This document shows, piece after piece, positions 51,938 to 60,961 of a stretch of 64,000 nucleotides of DNA. This DNA is from Gammaproteobacteria bacterium (GTDB lineage: Bacteria; Pseudomonadota; Gammaproteobacteria; Pseudomonadales; Azotimanducaceae), in contig VYDB01000040.1 of NCBI GenBank assembly GCA_009843635.1, positions 1 through 64,000 of the forward strand. Direction: 5' to 3'. Under the pieces are notes generated by a model, which worked only from the letters and a program-made list of their open reading frames with translations, searched no databases and was not told the DNA's origin. Both the position numbers and the translations under genes were made by a program. How positions within the stretch are numbered: position 1 is the stretch's first letter; each line of letters begins with the position of its first letter.

Positions 51938-52990
51938 ATGAAGCAGTCGAACAAGAGCCGCCGGACTTTTCTTCAGCACTTGGCGATGGCCGGCATCGCC
52001 AGCCAGACGCTGTTGCGCACCGGCAGCGTGAAGGCCGCTGCTGCGGAAGCGCAAGGCCAAGTGGAGGGTGGCCTGGGTTGGCCGGACATGGCTTATCAGA
52101 CCTTGGGGCGGACCGGATTTGAAGGCAGCCGGCTGGTGTTCGGCTGCGGCGCGGCACTGGGCCGCAGGCCTAGGGACCAACTGCTAAATGCAGCCTTGGA
52201 GGCGGGCGTCAATGTCTTTGATGTGGGCACCGGGCGCTACTACAGCGATGCGGAGCGCAACATGGCCAATTTCCTCGCCAAGGCGCGGGATGACATCTTC
52301 CTGGTCTCCAAGTCCATCGTTTACCTCGACGAGGAGGTCGGCCCCGGTGACTCGATCACGCCGACGCAAGCCAAGCAGGGCGCCAAGGTGTGGTTGGAAG
52401 TGCTCGAAGAGAGCCTGCGCGATCTCAAGGTGGACATGATCGACGCCTACTACCAGATGGCGGCCAACAACACCGATCTGGTCGGCAGCGAAGAGATGCG
52501 CATGGCCTTTGAGCAAGCTCGAGACGCGGGCAAGATCCGCTTTTGGGGCCTTTCGACCCACCAGAACGCTCAAGCGGTGCTGGAAAAGGCCATCGAGACC
52601 GGTTGGTACGACTTGGCCATGATCGCTGTAACGCCTGCCGGCTGGTACGACTGGGACGGCAAGAGCATCCTGCCCGGCTCGCCCCCGATGAGGGGGCTGG
52701 CGCCGCTGCTGGCGCGGGCGCGGGAAGCCGGCATCGGACTGATCGGCATGAAGGCGGCGCGTCACCTTGCCGGGCGCAACTTCCTCGGCTGGGGGGATGA
52801 AGACGCCTTTAATGACCACTACGATGAGCTGTTTCTGGCGGCCAAGCTGACCGCATTCCAACGCAGCTACGCCTTTGTGCTGGAGCACGGCGTCGATGCG
52901 GTGAACGCGGACATACAGAATTTCCTGCATCTGCAGGAGAACTTCACCGCCGCCGCCACCTCGCGCCAATACTTCGCCAACACCGCCTGA
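51938..52990 (+). CDS. Tat-exported aldo/keto reductase, catalytic His absent
   Basis: A 350-residue aldo/keto-reductase-fold protein with a twin-arginine signal: SRRTFLQHLAMAGIA, cleavage after about VKAAAA. The TIM-barrel body has NVFDVGTGRYYSDAE (Asp and Tyr of the tetrad) and FLVSKS (Lys). The fourth tetrad position, normally H in D-x-Y-x-x-H, reads DAYYQMAANN, i.e. Met. The enzyme may therefore be altered or inactive as a reductase. The ATG at 51938 is preceded by GGGAGG. The stop is three bases before the larC start, so the pair may be co-translated. Confidence 0.82.
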   Translation: MKQSNKSRRTFLQHLAMAGIASQTLLRTGSVKAAAAEAQGQVEGGLGWPDMAYQTLGRTGFEGSRLVFGCGAALGRRPRDQLLNAALEAGVNVFDVGTGRYYSDAERNMANFLAKARDDIFLVSKSIVYLDEEVGPGDSITPTQAKQGAKVWLEVLEESLRDLKVDMIDAYYQMAANNTDLVGSEEMRMAFEQARDAGKIRFWGLSTHQNAQAVLEKAIETGWYDLAMIAVTPAGWYDWDGKSILPGSPPMRGLAPLLARAREAGIGLIGMKAARHLAGRNFLGWGDEDAFNDHYDELFLAAKLTAFQRSYAFVLEHGVDAVNADIQNFLHLQENFTAAATSRQYFANTA

Positions 52991-52993
52991 CGC

Positions 52994-54193
52994 TTGCGCG
53001 CTCTCCACTACCAATGCAGCGCCGGCATCGCCGGCGACATGCACCTCGGCGCGATGGTGGACCTTGGGGTGCCGGAGGCGCTGCTGCGCGAGGGCCTAGG
53101 CCGCCTGCCCTGCGCCGCCGAGTTCACGATTGAATTTCGGCGTGCGAGCAAGTTCGGCATTTCCGGCACCCAGGCCCAAGTTAAGAGCCTGGGCCACTCG
53201 GACGACAATCAGCACCGGCAATACGGGGGCATCGTCAAGTTGGTCAAAGCCGCTCGGCTAACTCCTGGCGTGGAGACCAGGGCGCTGGCCATCTTCGAGC
53301 GCATCGCGGTGGCGGAGGCCAAGATTCACGACATTCCCGTGGAGCAGGTCCACTTTCACGAAGTCGGCGCCGTGGACTCCATCGTGGACATCGTCGGCGC
53401 GGCCATTTGCCTGGACGCCCTTGCTGTCGAGCGGGTGTTCTGCGACCCGGTGGAGGTGGGCAGCGGCTTCGTCGATTGCGCCCACGGCCGGCTACCGGTG
53501 CCCGCGCCAGCCACCCAGGAAATCCTTGCGGGCGTGCCCTGTTCCTATGGCGGGGTGCGGGGGGAGGCCACCACGCCCACCGGCGCTGCGATATTGAAGG
53601 CGTCGGTGGACGAGTTTGCGCCGCCTGCCCACTTCGCGCCATCGGCGGTGGGCTACGGCGTGGGCCAGAGGGACTTCGACATTCCCAACGTGCTGCGGGT
53701 CGTGGTTGGCGAGTGCAGCGCAGAGGTTCGGGCCGCGCCGGCGGCTGAGCACTACAAGATTGAAGCCAACATCGACGACATGAGTCCGGAGGCCTATGAA
53801 CCCCTAATCGACCATCTGCTGGCCGCCGGGGCCAGTGATGTTTACATCACGCCCATCGTTATGAAGAAGTCCCGTCCAGCCATCAGCCTGACGGTTCTGT
53901 GCGAGGCGGAAAGGGTCGATGCGCTGGCCGACGCCGTGCTCAACCGTTCCACCACCATCGGGCTTCGGGTGCTGCCGTTCGACAAGCGGGTTTTGCCTCG
54001 GGAGATGCGAACCGTCCAGACCCGCTTGGGGCCGGTGCGGGTGAAGGTGGTGACCCAACCGGACGGTCAGCGCCGTTGGAAATCGGAGTTCGACGATGTG
54101 CGGCGCCTGGCCGATGCCGCTGATCTGGACTATCTGCAAGCCAAGGCGTCGGTGGATACGGATGTCGCGCAAGCCTTGACAGCGGACGACTGA
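52994..54193 (+). CDS. larC: Nickel-pincer cofactor biosynthesis protein LarC
   Basis: A 399-residue LarC family protein. It has the N-terminal CSAGIAGDMHLGAMVDLGVP, the metal region PVEQVHFHEVGAVDSIVDIVG, and the C-terminal ANIDDMSPEAYEPLIDHLL and MKKSRPAISLTVLC. LarC inserts nickel into the pyridinium-dithiolate cofactor of lactate racemase LarA and related enzymes. In Lactobacillus larC is read by a ribosomal frameshift; here the frame is continuous. LarB, LarE and LarA-like genes are not in the window. The start is a TTG with no clear ribosome site, three bases after the aldo/keto reductase stop. Confidence 0.9.
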   Translation: MRALHYQCSAGIAGDMHLGAMVDLGVPEALLREGLGRLPCAAEFTIEFRRASKFGISGTQAQVKSLGHSDDNQHRQYGGIVKLVKAARLTPGVETRALAIFERIAVAEAKIHDIPVEQVHFHEVGAVDSIVDIVGAAICLDALAVERVFCDPVEVGSGFVDCAHGRLPVPAPATQEILAGVPCSYGGVRGEATTPTGAAILKASVDEFAPPAHFAPSAVGYGVGQRDFDIPNVLRVVVGECSAEVRAAPAAEHYKIEANIDDMSPEAYEPLIDHLLAAGASDVYITPIVMKKSRPAISLTVLCEAERVDALADAVLNRSTTIGLRVLPFDKRVLPREMRTVQTRLGPVRVKVVTQPDGQRRWKSEFDDVRRLADAADLDYLQAKASVDTDVAQALTADD

Positions 54194-54228
54194 CTCACCT
54201 TACCGTCTGGACAGGCTCACCCGTCCGG

Positions 54229-54837
54229 TCAACGCACGGCGACGCCGTGGGTTAGGAACCCGGCCCACTTGGGGCCGGGGATGTAGCCGGTGCGCTTCTC
54301 CGCCAAGCCGAAGCCGGCGTCCTCAAGCAGCCGGGCTGGCTGCCGGGTGAGGTGGCAGCCGCCGCCGATGATCTTCCACACCGGCTCGATGGCTCGCTGC
54401 CAGCGCACCACCCGCGGCTCTGGTGCGAGACCATGCTCAATGAAGTAGAAGCGTCCGCCGGGCTTGAGCACCCGGTGCATCTCCTGCAGCGCTTGGCTGA
54501 CGTTGGGGATGCTGCATAGGGTCCAAGTGCAGACAATGCTGTCGAATTGGCCGCTGTCGGCGGGAATGTCCTCTCCGGAGGCTTGCAGGATGCTCACCTC
54601 GGCATCGATGGCGGCAGCGCGGCGGCTTGCCATGGCGGTGAGTTCCGGTGCGGGGTCGAGGCCGGTGACCGTGCTGGCGTCTCGATAGTGGCTTAAGTTG
54701 TGGCCGCTGCCGACGCCGATTTCCAGCACGTTGCCCTCGGCCCTGGGCACGTACTCGGCCCGCAGTTCGGTCATGGGCTGCTGCCCGCAGGCCAGATCGA
54801 TGAGTTTCGGGAGAACGTATTTGGCGTACAGGCCCAC
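54229..54837 (-). CDS. Class I SAM-dependent methyltransferase (METTL7/UbiE-like)
   Basis: A 202-residue methyltransferase. Motif I is VLEIGVGSGHNLSHY, then TGLDPAPELTAMA, SGEDIPADSGQFDSIVCTWTLC and MHRVLKPGGRFYFIEHG. The pattern is close to the METTL7/'class I SAM methyltransferase' group, some of which act on thiols or lipids. Starts with GTG, 11 bases after GGAG. It lies 72 bases downstream of the deacylase stop, with REP-like copy B between, and may be the last gene of the carboxylase operon. Confidence 0.88.
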   Translation of the reverse strand: MGLYAKYVLPKLIDLACGQQPMTELRAEYVPRAEGNVLEIGVGSGHNLSHYRDASTVTGLDPAPELTAMASRRAAAIDAEVSILQASGEDIPADSGQFDSIVCTWTLCSIPNVSQALQEMHRVLKPGGRFYFIEHGLAPEPRVVRWQRAIEPVWKIIGGGCHLTRQPARLLEDAGFGLAEKRTGYIPGPKWAGFLTHGVAVR

Positions 54838-54872
54838 GGCACGATCACTCCAGTTCAGTTCAAGTCTGAAAC

Positions 54873-54915
54873 CAAGTTGCGGAGCAACTTGAACGCGTAG
54901 CCGTTAGGCTACGCG
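54873..54915 (+). repeat. REP-like hairpin element, copy B
   Basis: Hairpin 1 is CAAGTTGC-GGA-GCAACTTG (54873-54891). Hairpin 2 is CGCGTAGCC-GTTA-GGCTACGCG (54894-54915), with centre CCGTTAGG. Same two-part layout and orientation as copy A. Hairpin 2 overlaps the last codons and the TAG stop of the D-aminoacylase gene, so the element supplies part of the coding end. Confidence 0.65.
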
Positions 54916-56600
54916 CGAGCCCCGCGAATCAGTCGCCCCGGTAGGTTGCCGGTGGCTTCGCCGTTCTCGAACGTCGGCTGCCCGGCCTTGATGGTCATTC
55001 GGTAGCCGTCGGCCTTTTGCACCAGCCGCTTGCCGCCGGCGGGCAGGTCGTAAACCATCTTCGGCGGCTGCAGTTGCAGGGCGTCGTAGTCGATCAGGTT
55101 GAAGTCGGCCTTGTAGCCGGGCCCCACGAGGCCGCGGTCGTTCAACCCATAAACCTGGGCCGCATCCTGGGTGAGCTTGTGCACCACGAACGGCAGGGGC
55201 AGGCGTGGCCCGCGTTGCCGGTCACGGCTGAAGTAGCTCAGCATGTAGGTCGGCACGCTGGCATCCACCAGCACGCCGCAATGGGCGCCGCCGTCGGAGA
55301 GCCCGAAAACGCTTTGCGGGTGCTCGATGACCCGCCGTTGGCCCTCCAGATCGCCCTCGTAGATGCCGAACAGAACCAGTAGCGGCACGCCGTCAGCCAA
55401 GCAGTCCATCATCACCTCGACCGGAGAGACACCCTGCGCCCTCGCCACTGCCGCCACGCTGTCCTCGGGGCCGGGTTCGTAGGTCAGGGCGGCATCGAGG
55501 ATGTAAATGCGCTCGTGGTCGTTCATGAAGCGCACGGCGTCGGGATTGCGCGGCAGGATGGGCGGTTCGCGGAGCACCCGTTCACGGAAGTCCGGGTCCT
55601 TCAGGCGGGCTTTGCGTTCGGCTAGGGGCCGCCCGTGGATTTCTCGATAAGCCGGGAACTGGCGCATGGGGTTGATGGTGCCCTCGAGCGTCATCAGGAT
55701 CGAGGCAGGACGGGCGCCGACCTGGGGCCGCAGCTTAAACCCCTCCGCGTTCAGCTTCTCCGCCAATTTCCAGACTGGCCCGAGCACTGGCCCCAGGCCG
55801 GGGGCCACCAAGGGGGTGACGGTGCAGCCAGTGGTGCGGGTGATGTGCTCGATCCAAGCCAGTTCCTCTGGATCGTTCAAGCGGTCGGAAACGAACTCCA
55901 TGGCGCCGAAGCCGAGGCCGGCGAAGGCGCTGCCGATGGTGCGCATCTCCTCTCCCGAAGCGCGGGTTCCGGGCACTAGGTTGCCGGCTTTGTCGATGTG
56001 CCCGTAGAAACGGGAGGTGGTGAAGCCGAGGGCGCCGGCCTCCAAGGCGCCGCGGGTGATGCTGCGCATCTCGGCCATGTCTTCCGGCGTGGCGTCGTCG
56101 TAGCAACGCTCGCCCATCACGTAGTGGCGGATGGCGACATGGGGCGCTTGGGCGCCGACGTCCACCGTATAGGGGGTGTCGATGCGGTCAAGGTACTCGG
56201 AGAAGGACTCCCATCCCCACGGGATGCCGTCGTGCAGCGCCGTGCCGGGGATGTCCTCGACGCTCTCCATCAATTCGATCAACTCGCCTTCGGTGCCCGG
56301 CCGCACCGGGGCGAAGCCGACGCCGCAATTGCCCATCACGATGGAAGTGACGCCATGCCAGCAACTCGGCGTCACCTGCTTGTCCCAACAAACCTGGCCG
56401 TCGTAGTGGGTGTGGATGTCCACGAAGCCGGGGGTCAGCAGGTCGCCTTGGGCATCAATGACCCGCTTGGCCTTGGCTGGACTGCCGCCGGCGGCCGTGA
56501 CTTCGGTGATGGTGCCGCGGTCGGCGACCACGTCGGCGCTGACCGCCTCGGCACCGGAGCCGTCGATGAGGGTGGCGTTCTTGATGATGAGATCGTGCAT
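54909..56600 (-). CDS. N-acyl-D-amino-acid deacylase family amidohydrolase
   Basis: A 563-residue amidohydrolase of the D-aminoacylase group. It begins DLIIKNATLIDGSGAEAVSA, then has the metal motif VDIHTHYDGQVCWDKQVTP and a Cys ligand in GNCGVGFAPVRPG. Further segments are LSDGGAHCGVLVDASVPT (Asp/His) and VGPGYKADFNLIDYD. Family members hydrolyse N-acyl-D-amino acids, but many annotated ones act on other amides. The ATG is 39 bases after the enoyl-CoA hydratase stop. Last gene of the acyl-CoA carboxylase operon. The C-terminal residues are formed by REP-like copy B. Confidence 0.88.
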   Translation of the reverse strand: MHDLIIKNATLIDGSGAEAVSADVVADRGTITEVTAAGGSPAKAKRVIDAQGDLLTPGFVDIHTHYDGQVCWDKQVTPSCWHGVTSIVMGNCGVGFAPVRPGTEGELIELMESVEDIPGTALHDGIPWGWESFSEYLDRIDTPYTVDVGAQAPHVAIRHYVMGERCYDDATPEDMAEMRSITRGALEAGALGFTTSRFYGHIDKAGNLVPGTRASGEEMRTIGSAFAGLGFGAMEFVSDRLNDPEELAWIEHITRTTGCTVTPLVAPGLGPVLGPVWKLAEKLNAEGFKLRPQVGARPASILMTLEGTINPMRQFPAYREIHGRPLAERKARLKDPDFRERVLREPPILPRNPDAVRFMNDHERIYILDAALTYEPGPEDSVAAVARAQGVSPVEVMMDCLADGVPLLVLFGIYEGDLEGQRRVIEHPQSVFGLSDGGAHCGVLVDASVPTYMLSYFSRDRQRGPRLPLPFVVHKLTQDAAQVYGLNDRGLVGPGYKADFNLIDYDALQLQPPKMVYDLPAGGKRLVQKADGYRMTIKAGQPTFENGEATGNLPGRLIRGARA

Positions 56601-56639
56601 GGCCCGAAGGATCCTAGGTGGAGATTTCCAAGGGAGATA

Positions 56640-57452
56640 TTAGCGAAATGTGAAATTCGGCGTTCGCTTTTCAACAAAGGCGCTGATGGCTTCCTTGGCG
56701 TCTTCGCTTTGCCCCGAAAGAACCAGGTGCTGGGCTTCCATCGCCAGCGACTCGCGCAGCCCCTGCAGCGCGCCGCGATTGAGGTTGCGTTTCATGAGGC
56801 GCAAGGCGGTGGCAGGGCCGTTGGCGATGCGCTTGGCGTAGGCGTGGGCGTCCTCACGGAAGGTGGCGGCGGGAAACACGCCATTGACCAGCCCCAACCG
56901 CAAGCACTCCTCGGCGCCGACGCGTTCGGATAGGAACATCAGCTCCTTCGCCTTGGCTTGGCCGACGAGGCGGTTGAGGAACCAACTTGATCCGTAGTCG
57001 CCGGACAGCCCGATGTTGACGAAGGCGGTGGTGAGGAAAGCGGTGTCGGCAGCTAGGCGGAGGTCGCAGGCCAGCGCGATGGACAGGCCGGCCCCGGCCG
57101 CCGGGCCGGGCAGCGCCGCGATGGTGGGCTTGGCCAATTCATAGAGTCGCAGGGTCAGCGCCTCCTGCTTGCGCGTCAACTCCGCGACCCGCTCATCCTG
57201 GGTGCGTTTGACGGTTGGCGTTGTGCTGCCCATTTCGGTGACGTCGCCTCCGGCGCAGAAGGCCTTGCCCGCCCCGGTGATGACGACGCAGCCAACCGTG
57301 GGGTCGGCTTCGAGGCGCAGCAGCACTTCGCGCAGCGCGGGCGTAAGGATGTCGCCGAGCGCATTGCGCTTCTCCGGTTTGTTCAGCGTCACCGTCGCCA
57401 CCCGGTCGCGCAATTCGCAAAGCAGTTCGTCGGTGCCTGTGTCGATGCGCAT
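56640..57452 (-). CDS. Enoyl-CoA hydratase/isomerase family protein
   Basis: A 270-residue crotonase. Landmarks are VTLNKPEKRNALGDIL, FCAGGDVTEMGST (oxyanion hole), PGPAAGAGLSIALACDLRLA and FVNIGLSGDYGSSWFL. The hydratase Glu positions are not obvious, as in many isomerase-like members. GAGGA precedes the ATG. It lies 12 bases after the carboxylesterase stop and is part of the carboxylase operon, where a methylglutaconyl-CoA-hydratase-like step would be expected. Confidence 0.9.
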   Translation of the reverse strand: MRIDTGTDELLCELRDRVATVTLNKPEKRNALGDILTPALREVLLRLEADPTVGCVVITGAGKAFCAGGDVTEMGSTTPTVKRTQDERVAELTRKQEALTLRLYELAKPTIAALPGPAAGAGLSIALACDLRLAADTAFLTTAFVNIGLSGDYGSSWFLNRLVGQAKAKELMFLSERVGAEECLRLGLVNGVFPAATFREDAHAYAKRIANGPATALRLMKRNLNRGALQGLRESLAMEAQHLVLSGQSEDAKEAISAFVEKRTPNFTFR

Positions 57453-57464
57453 GTCAGTAGGTCC

Positions 57465-58973
57465 TCACGGAAACCAAAGCTGGCGCACTTCGTCGTCGAA
57501 CTTTGTGGTTACGCGGCGTTCGGCGTCGAGCAGCAGCACCGGGCGGTCATCGAGGTTGTGGGCCGGCCACTCGGGTTCGCCCGGTGCGCTGGGGATGCCG
57601 GTGCGTGCGAAGTTGACCCAGTAGGCGCGCATGGCGGGGCCGAGGTCCGCAGGCGCGCCGCTGCCGGCGAAGCGCTGCATGGCCGGCAGGTGGTCGATCC
57701 AGTCCCACAGGAAGCACAGTTCGATGGCGTGGGTGGCGCGCAAGTCTTTGACGTCGCTTTCCCAAGTACACATCCAGTTCCAACAAGTGGCACCTGTACT
57801 GGCGGCCGCGTCCAGGATGCGGAGCATCGAATTGCGAAACATGGTGTCAGCTAGGGCATACACCAGCTTGCGCGTTGGTGTCGCGCCGGGCGCGAAGCGC
57901 TCATAGGCGGCCAGCGCCTTTTGGCCATTGACGCCGGCGGCCTCGAACAGCGCGGCGGCGCTGGCTTCGTCGTGCTCCTGAAAGCCCACCGTGGTCGGGA
58001 ACAGCGTGCCTTCGTGGCGGCAGCCGCCGCCGAGGAAGGGCACGTTGGCCTCGCCCCGGGCGGCAACTGTCTCGGCGATCGGTGCCGGGATCAGATCGCC
58101 GTCGATGGCGGGGGAGAAGCTTACGTTATCCGCCGTGCGCAGGCCGAGGCTGGGCTTGAATGCGTTCGGGTTGCTCATGTCCGGCAACGCCAATGCGGCG
58201 AGGGCGTCGATGGGCGCGTTTTGCAGGGTGTCCAAGCCGTTCTTGTCCGGATCGCCGCCCAGGCGGCGGATGCACTGGTTGGTGAATTCGATGTGCCCTT
58301 GGCCCACGGGAATCAGGTCCACGTGGGGGCTGTGGACGATGGCCTTGTGGAACAGGCCCTCGGCGCGCGGGCAGCCGAGCAGCATGGCGGTGGCGGTGCC
58401 GCCGGCGGACTCCCCGAAAATCAGCACGTTGTTCGGGTCGCCGCCGAAGGCGGCGATGTTGTCCCGATTCCACTCCAAGGCGCAGATCTGGTCGAGTATC
58501 CCGTTGTTGACCGAGGCGCCGAGCGCCGGGTCGAGATGGCCGACGTGCATGAAGCCGGGGGCGCCCATGCGGTAGTTGATGGTGACCACCACCACGTCGT
58601 GCTCGCGCACGAACGCGGCGCCGTCATACACCCGGCCGGACCCGAGAACGTAGCCGCCGCCGTGAATCCAGAACAGCACCGGGCGGCACGCGTCGTCCGC
58701 CGCTGGGGTGTAAACGTTCACGAACAGGCAGTCCTCGTCCGTCGGCTCAACCGGCAACTGCAGTTCCGAGCCGAAAGCGGTGAAATCCGGCTGCGGCGCG
58801 GAAGGGCCAAACTCGGTGGCGTCGTAAACGCCGGACCAAGGCGTCACGGGCACTGGAGGGCGGTAGCGCATCTCGCCGACCGGCGCTTGGGCGTAGCGCA
58901 GGCCACGGAAAGCCAGGTAGCCGTCTTCCGCTTGGCCGCGAACGGCGCCCAAGGGCGTGTCAATAGTGGTCAT
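57465..58973 (-). CDS. Type B carboxylesterase
   Basis: A 502-residue alpha/beta hydrolase of the carboxylesterase/para-nitrobenzyl esterase family. It has FRGLRYAQAPVGEMRYRPP near the start, LFWIHGGGYVLGSG (oxyanion hole), NVLIFGESAGGTATAMLL (nucleophile Ser in GESAGG) and late His in ATHAIELCFLWD. No signal peptide is seen, so it is cytoplasmic. ATG at 58973 overlaps the stop of the biotin carboxylase gene by four bases (ATGA). It may release an alcohol or acyl group that enters the carboxylase pathway. Confidence 0.9.
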   Translation of the reverse strand: MTTIDTPLGAVRGQAEDGYLAFRGLRYAQAPVGEMRYRPPVPVTPWSGVYDATEFGPSAPQPDFTAFGSELQLPVEPTDEDCLFVNVYTPAADDACRPVLFWIHGGGYVLGSGRVYDGAAFVREHDVVVVTINYRMGAPGFMHVGHLDPALGASVNNGILDQICALEWNRDNIAAFGGDPNNVLIFGESAGGTATAMLLGCPRAEGLFHKAIVHSPHVDLIPVGQGHIEFTNQCIRRLGGDPDKNGLDTLQNAPIDALAALALPDMSNPNAFKPSLGLRTADNVSFSPAIDGDLIPAPIAETVAARGEANVPFLGGGCRHEGTLFPTTVGFQEHDEASAAALFEAAGVNGQKALAAYERFAPGATPTRKLVYALADTMFRNSMLRILDAAASTGATCWNWMCTWESDVKDLRATHAIELCFLWDWIDHLPAMQRFAGSGAPADLGPAMRAYWVNFARTGIPSAPGEPEWPAHNLDDRPVLLLDAERRVTTKFDDEVRQLWFP

Positions 58974-60961
58974 GGCGTCTCCTCGGCTCGTATGGTCACC
59001 AGCAATTGGCCGTTCTCCACTTGGTCGCCGGCCGTCACGTGCAGCGCCTCGATGGTGCCGTCCCTTGGCGCGGTGATGCGGTGCTCCATCTTCATCGCTT
59101 CGAGAATCAGCAGCAGTTGCCCTTTCTGGACCGCGTCGCCGGCAGCGACCGCGGTGGAAAGCACCGCGCCTGGCATGGGAGCGGCCAAGCCACCGCCTTG
59201 GTCTTCCCCGGCAGGGTCCGGGTAGCGCGGCAGTTGCGTCACGGTCAGGCCCCCGGAGCGGCCTTGCACGAACCAATCGTCGCCTTGGGGCTGCACCCTG
59301 AACCTGAGGCGCTTGCCGTCGATGGCGACCTCCACGCGCCCAGAGCCGCAAGCATGGGCTTCGACCAGCATCTCATCGCCGCCGTCGGCGATCATGCGGA
59401 ACTTGCCGTCGCGGCGGGACTGGTATTCGAGATTCAGCGTTTCGCCGCCGATGTCGAAGGCCAGCTTTTGCCAAGGCATTGTGGAGTTGCGCCAGCCGCT
59501 CGGCACTCGGCGGCTGATGCGGGCGCGGGCGCGGCGGCGTGCTTGACCCTCCAAGGCCGCGGCCACCGCCGCTTCGATGCGCTCGGTGCCGGAGATCGCC
59601 CGGCGGCGAGGCGGATTCACCCGCTCAATGAAGTCGGTGGTGGTGTCGCCGGCTAGGAATTCCGGGGTGCGCAGGGTGGCGACCAGAAAGTCGCGGTTGG
59701 TGGTCAGGCCGTGAATCTCCGTGGCCTCCAAGGCCCTGGCCAGCCGCCCGGCCGCCTCCCGGCGGGTGAGGCCGTGGGCGGTGACCTTGGCGATCATGGG
59801 ATCGAACTCGATGCTGATCTCGCTGCCGGACTCCACACCGGAATCGTAGCGGGCTTGGCCCGCCTCGGCGGGCCGCCAGACGGCGACCGTGCCGGGCGCG
59901 GGCAGGAAGTTGCGTTCCGGGTTTTCGGCGTAGAGGCGGGCTTCGATGGCCCAGCCGTTGATGGCGAGGTCGTCCTGGGTGAACGACAGCGGCTCCCCTT
60001 CGGCGATGCGGACCTGCTCGCGCACCAAATCGTGGCCAATGATCTCCTCGGTGACTGGGTGCTCCACCTGTAGCCTGGCGTTGACCTCCAGAAAGAAGAA
60101 GTCATCGTCCTGCACCAGAAACTCCACGGTGCCAGCCGATGAATAGCCGAGTTTCCGGGCCGCGGCGATGGCCGCTTCGCCGAGGCGTTGCCGCAGCCCT
60201 GGCGTGACTGCCGGGGAGGGCGCCTCCTCGATCACCTTCTGGTGGCGGCGCTGAATGGAGCATTCCCGTTCAAAGCAATGGACGAGATTGCCGTGCCGGT
60301 CGCCGAGAATCTGCATCTCCACATGGCGGGCGTGATCCAGCCACTTCTCCAAAAAAAGCGTGTCGTCGCCGAAGGCGGCGCCGGATTCCCGCCGCGCCCC
60401 GGCGATGGCGGCTTCGAGGCCGGACTCGTCCTCCACCACGCGCATCCCGCGTCCACCGCCGCCCGCCGCCGCCTTAACGAGCACCGGATAGCCGATTTGC
60501 CGAGCGGCCTCGGCGGGTGCGGTGGCATCGGTGATCTCGATGGCGTTCAGCGTTGGCACGCCGGCCTCCTGCATCAGCGCCTTGGCGGACAACTTGTCGC
60601 CCATCAGTCCGATGACTTCCGGAGCGGGACCCAGCCACTTCAGCCCGGCATCGATCACCGCTTGGGCGAAAGCCTGATTTTCGGACAGAAAACCGTAACC
60701 CGGATGCACGGCGTCGGCGCCGGAGCGACGGCAGGCGCCGATCACCTTGTCCACGTCAAGATAGGTTTGCCGGGCGGTGCGCCCGTTCAGGGCGATGGCG
60801 CTGCCCGCCTCCTTCACGAAGGGCGCGTTCGCATCGCCGTCGGCATACACGGCCACGGTGTCTATGCCCATGTCGTGGGCGGTGCGCAGGATGCGGCGGG
60901 CGATCTCGCCGCGGTTGGCGATGAGCAGCCTGGTGATGGGCTCGATCTTCACATCCGCCAT
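58970..60961 (-). CDS. Acyl-CoA carboxylase alpha subunit (biotin carboxylase + biotin carrier)
   Basis: A 663-residue protein. The biotin carboxylase domain (1-450) has LIANRGEIARRI and the ATP-grasp loop KAAAGGGGRGMRVV. The carrier domain at the C-terminus has EAMKMEH with the biotinylated Lys. A middle linker is typical of MccA/PccA/AtuF/LiuD subunits. It supplies carboxybiotin to the partner carboxyltransferase, whose gene overlaps it by 13 bases upstream. The ATG at 60961 is chosen, as longer readings antisense the partner. The acyl substrate is set by the beta subunit. Confidence 0.93.
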   Translation of the reverse strand: MADVKIEPITRLLIANRGEIARRILRTAHDMGIDTVAVYADGDANAPFVKEAGSAIALNGRTARQTYLDVDKVIGACRRSGADAVHPGYGFLSENQAFAQAVIDAGLKWLGPAPEVIGLMGDKLSAKALMQEAGVPTLNAIEITDATAPAEAARQIGYPVLVKAAAGGGGRGMRVVEDESGLEAAIAGARRESGAAFGDDTLFLEKWLDHARHVEMQILGDRHGNLVHCFERECSIQRRHQKVIEEAPSPAVTPGLRQRLGEAAIAAARKLGYSSAGTVEFLVQDDDFFFLEVNARLQVEHPVTEEIIGHDLVREQVRIAEGEPLSFTQDDLAINGWAIEARLYAENPERNFLPAPGTVAVWRPAEAGQARYDSGVESGSEISIEFDPMIAKVTAHGLTRREAAGRLARALEATEIHGLTTNRDFLVATLRTPEFLAGDTTTDFIERVNPPRRRAISGTERIEAAVAAALEGQARRRARARISRRVPSGWRNSTMPWQKLAFDIGGETLNLEYQSRRDGKFRMIADGGDEMLVEAHACGSGRVEVAIDGKRLRFRVQPQGDDWFVQGRSGGLTVTQLPRYPDPAGEDQGGGLAAPMPGAVLSTAVAAGDAVQKGQLLLILEAMKMEHRITAPRDGTIEALHVTAGDQVENGQLLVTIRAEETP

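Noticed and set aside
58974-59351. N-terminal extension of the carboxylesterase frame to 59351
   Set aside because: It lies wholly inside the biotin carboxylase gene in another frame; the ATGA overlap at 58973 gives the natural start.
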